NCBI GenBank assembly: GCA_031422315.1
Contig: JANOQN010000022.1
Coordinates: 1-35,204 of the forward strand
Direction of reading: 5' to 3'
Origin: JANNYA01 sp031422315
Lineage (GTDB): Bacteria > Pseudomonadota > Gammaproteobacteria > Xanthomonadales > SZUA-5
Length of the DNA: 35,204 nucleotides
Both the position numbers and the translations under genes were made by a program. Under the pieces are notes generated by a model that saw nothing but the letters and a program-made list of their open reading frames with translations, had not been told where the DNA came from and made no database searches. Positions 33,757 through 35,204 of the stretch are shown here, piece after piece (positions within the stretch are counted from its first letter, which is position 1; the number at the start of each line of letters is the position of its first letter).

Positions 33757-33786
33757 ACCATACCAACCTACTAACTCTGGTATGGT
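33757..33786 (+). promoter_or_regulatory. Inverted repeat upstream of tldD
   Basis: ACCATACCA (33757-33765) and TGGTATGGT (33778-33786) form a perfect 9+9 inverted repeat with a 12-base spacer. It lies about 31-60 bases before the tldD start. It may be an operator or a hairpin in the transcript leader. Confidence 0.4.
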
Positions 33787-33816
33787 TTCGATATTTCGTT
33801 AAATTAGGAATTGCCA

Positions 33817-35204
33817 ATGAACCACACCGCCAACTCAATCTACCAAGCCGCTGAGCAAAATCTACTGGCCGCATCTGGCATCAGCTTGAACGATGTAGAA
33901 GCTACGCTGGCGCACGCCCTAGGCCCGGGCGTGGACGCTGCGGATGTGTACTTTCAGCGCTACCGCTCTGAATCGTGGGCGCTCGAGGATTCCATCGTCA
34001 AAGAAGGCAGCCACTCCATTGAACAGGGCGTTGGCGTGCGCGCCATGAGCGGCGAGAAGGTCGGCTTTGCCTATTCCGATGCGCTCAGCCCCAGCACATT
34101 AATGGCCGCTGCCAACAGCGCGCGCGCAATCGTAAACGCCGGTCAAAGTGCCCGCGTGCAGGCGTTCTCGCGATCCCAATTTAGCCCGCTATATGCGCCG
34201 ATGGACCCTATTTCCAGCATGCCCGCAGAACAGAAAGTCGCCTGGCTGCGTGAGTTAGATGCCTATGCGCGCGCACTCGACCCGCGCATTTTGCAAGTCA
34301 TGGCGAGCTTGTCCGCCAGTTTTGACACGATTTTGATTGCCGCCAGCGATGGCACGTTAAATTCTGATGTGCGCCCACTTATGAGCATTCGCATCAGCGT
34401 AATCGCAGAACAAAATGGCCGCCGCGAAACCGGCACCAGCGGCGGTGGTGGGCGCTTTGGCTATGATGAATTGGCGCGCGAAACGGCGCTCTGGCACGCT
34501 AAAGAAGCGGTGCGCATTGCGCTATTAAATTTGGACAGCATTCCCGCACCAGCAGGCACGATGAGCGTGGTGCTAGGCTCCGGCTGGCCGGGCGTATTGC
34601 TGCACGAAGCGGTCGGGCACGGCTTGGAAGGCGATTTCAACCGCAAAGGCACGTCCGCTTTTTCCGGGCGTGTTGGTGAGCGAGTCGCCGCCAAAGGCGT
34701 CACGATCGTTGATGACGGCACTTTGTTGAACCGGCGAGGTTCGCTTTCGGTCGACGATGAAGGCACACCCAGCCGATGCACCACCTTGATTGAAGACGGC
34801 ATTCTGTGCGGCTATTTGCAGGACAAGCTCAATGCGCGCTTGAGCGATGCCGCAGCCACGGGCAACGGCCGCCGCGAAAGCTTTGCGCACTTGCCGATGC
34901 CGCGCATGACCAACACCTACATGCGCGCAGGCGAGCATACGCCGGATGAGATTATCCGCTCTGTCAAACGCGGCATTTACGCGGTGAATTTTGCCGGCGG
35001 GCAGGTCGACATCACCAGCGGTAAGTTTGTATTTACCGCGAATGAGGCGTATTTAATCGAAGACGGCCAAATCAAAGGCCCAGTCAAAGGCGCAACGCTG
35101 ATCGGTAACGGCCCACAAGCGATGACCCAAGTCAAAATGATCGGCAACGATTTAAAGCTCGATTTAGGCGTAGGCGTGTGCGGCAAAGAAGGCCAAAGCG
35201 TGCC
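33817..35204 (+). CDS. tldD: Metalloprotease TldD (3' end outside window)
   Basis: The first 462 codons of a TldD homolog; the reading frame is open to the end of the window. TldD pairs with TldE (PmbA) in a zinc-dependent protease. It degrades unfolded peptides and processes microcin B17 and the CcdA antitoxin. The HExxxH motif is HEAVGHGLEGD at about residues 264-274. The GTSGGGGRFGYDEL segment, DLGVGVCGKEGQ near the edge and the overall length match TldD rather than PmbA. The start ATG has AGGA 10 bases upstream. Family members are about 480 residues, so only some 20 residues should be missing. Confidence 0.95.
   Translation, partial: MNHTANSIYQAAEQNLLAASGISLNDVEATLAHALGPGVDAADVYFQRYRSESWALEDSIVKEGSHSIEQGVGVRAMSGEKVGFAYSDALSPSTLMAAANSARAIVNAGQSARVQAFSRSQFSPLYAPMDPISSMPAEQKVAWLRELDAYARALDPRILQVMASLSASFDTILIAASDGTLNSDVRPLMSIRISVIAEQNGRRETGTSGGGGRFGYDELARETALWHAKEAVRIALLNLDSIPAPAGTMSVVLGSGWPGVLLHEAVGHGLEGDFNRKGTSAFSGRVGERVAAKGVTIVDDGTLLNRRGSLSVDDEGTPSRCTTLIEDGILCGYLQDKLNARLSDAAATGNGRRESFAHLPMPRMTNTYMRAGEHTPDEIIRSVKRGIYAVNFAGGQVDITSGKFVFTANEAYLIEDGQIKGPVKGATLIGNGPQAMTQVKMIGNDLKLDLGVGVCGKEGQSV

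Overview
The window looks like chromosomal DNA of a proteobacterium, most likely a betaproteobacterium. This is inferred from the gene set: a DUF2339 giant membrane protein, a TIGR03862-type flavoprotein, ExbB/ExbD directly followed by MsbA, KdsB, TrmB, a Fpg-type MutM and TldD. No rRNA, tRNA, CRISPR array or intact transposase gene was seen. The GC content is moderately high except around the Fic gene (about 18.0-19.35 kb).

Region 1 (1-2221) is the distal end of an integron gene-cassette array. Five attC-type sites separate five cassettes, all read on the + strand. The cassettes encode a DUF1841-like protein, a BrnT/BrnA toxin-antitoxin pair, a three-helix membrane protein, a stand-alone protein resembling domain III of EF-Tu, and a four-cysteine zinc-ribbon-like protein. 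The first bases of cassettes 1 and 2 are complementary to the R'' box of their own attC, as expected for mobile cassettes. The last cassette has no recognisable attC. The integrase and attI would lie to the left of the window.

Region 2 (2302-8881): an RND efflux adaptor lacking its pump gene abuts the array. It is divergent from an SsuC/TauC/NrtB-like permease and its ATPase, which have no binding protein nearby. Then come alanine dehydrogenase (minus strand) and a minus-strand cluster of lytic transglycosylase, TrmB and MutM.

Region 3 (8882-15202): a 565-bp gap holding a long imperfect inverted repeat is followed by a plus-strand cluster of DUF2339 protein, DUF3592-like protein, ProA and a flavoprotein. 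The flavoprotein gene carries an in-frame palindromic insertion.

Region 4 (15199-19160, minus strand): a lone PotI-type permease, a KdsB fused to a low-molecular-weight protein tyrosine phosphatase, and TrmL. Upstream lies an apparently acquired class II Fic protein.

Region 5 (19487-29272, plus strand): EtfB-EtfA, IspH, an APC-family amino acid permease, a conserved secreted protein overlapping PurB, then ExbB-ExbD-MsbA (envelope energisation and lipid A flipping).

Region 6 (29277-35204): a signalling island with a CHASE3-type histidine kinase, a divergent NarL-type regulator, a receiver-only protein and a Crp/Fnr regulator; then a periplasmic protein of unknown function and the 5' part of tldD, which runs off the window.

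The strongest candidates for new biology are the cassette array contents, the KdsB-phosphatase fusion, the in-frame palindrome and the 8.95-9.10 kb inverted repeat.
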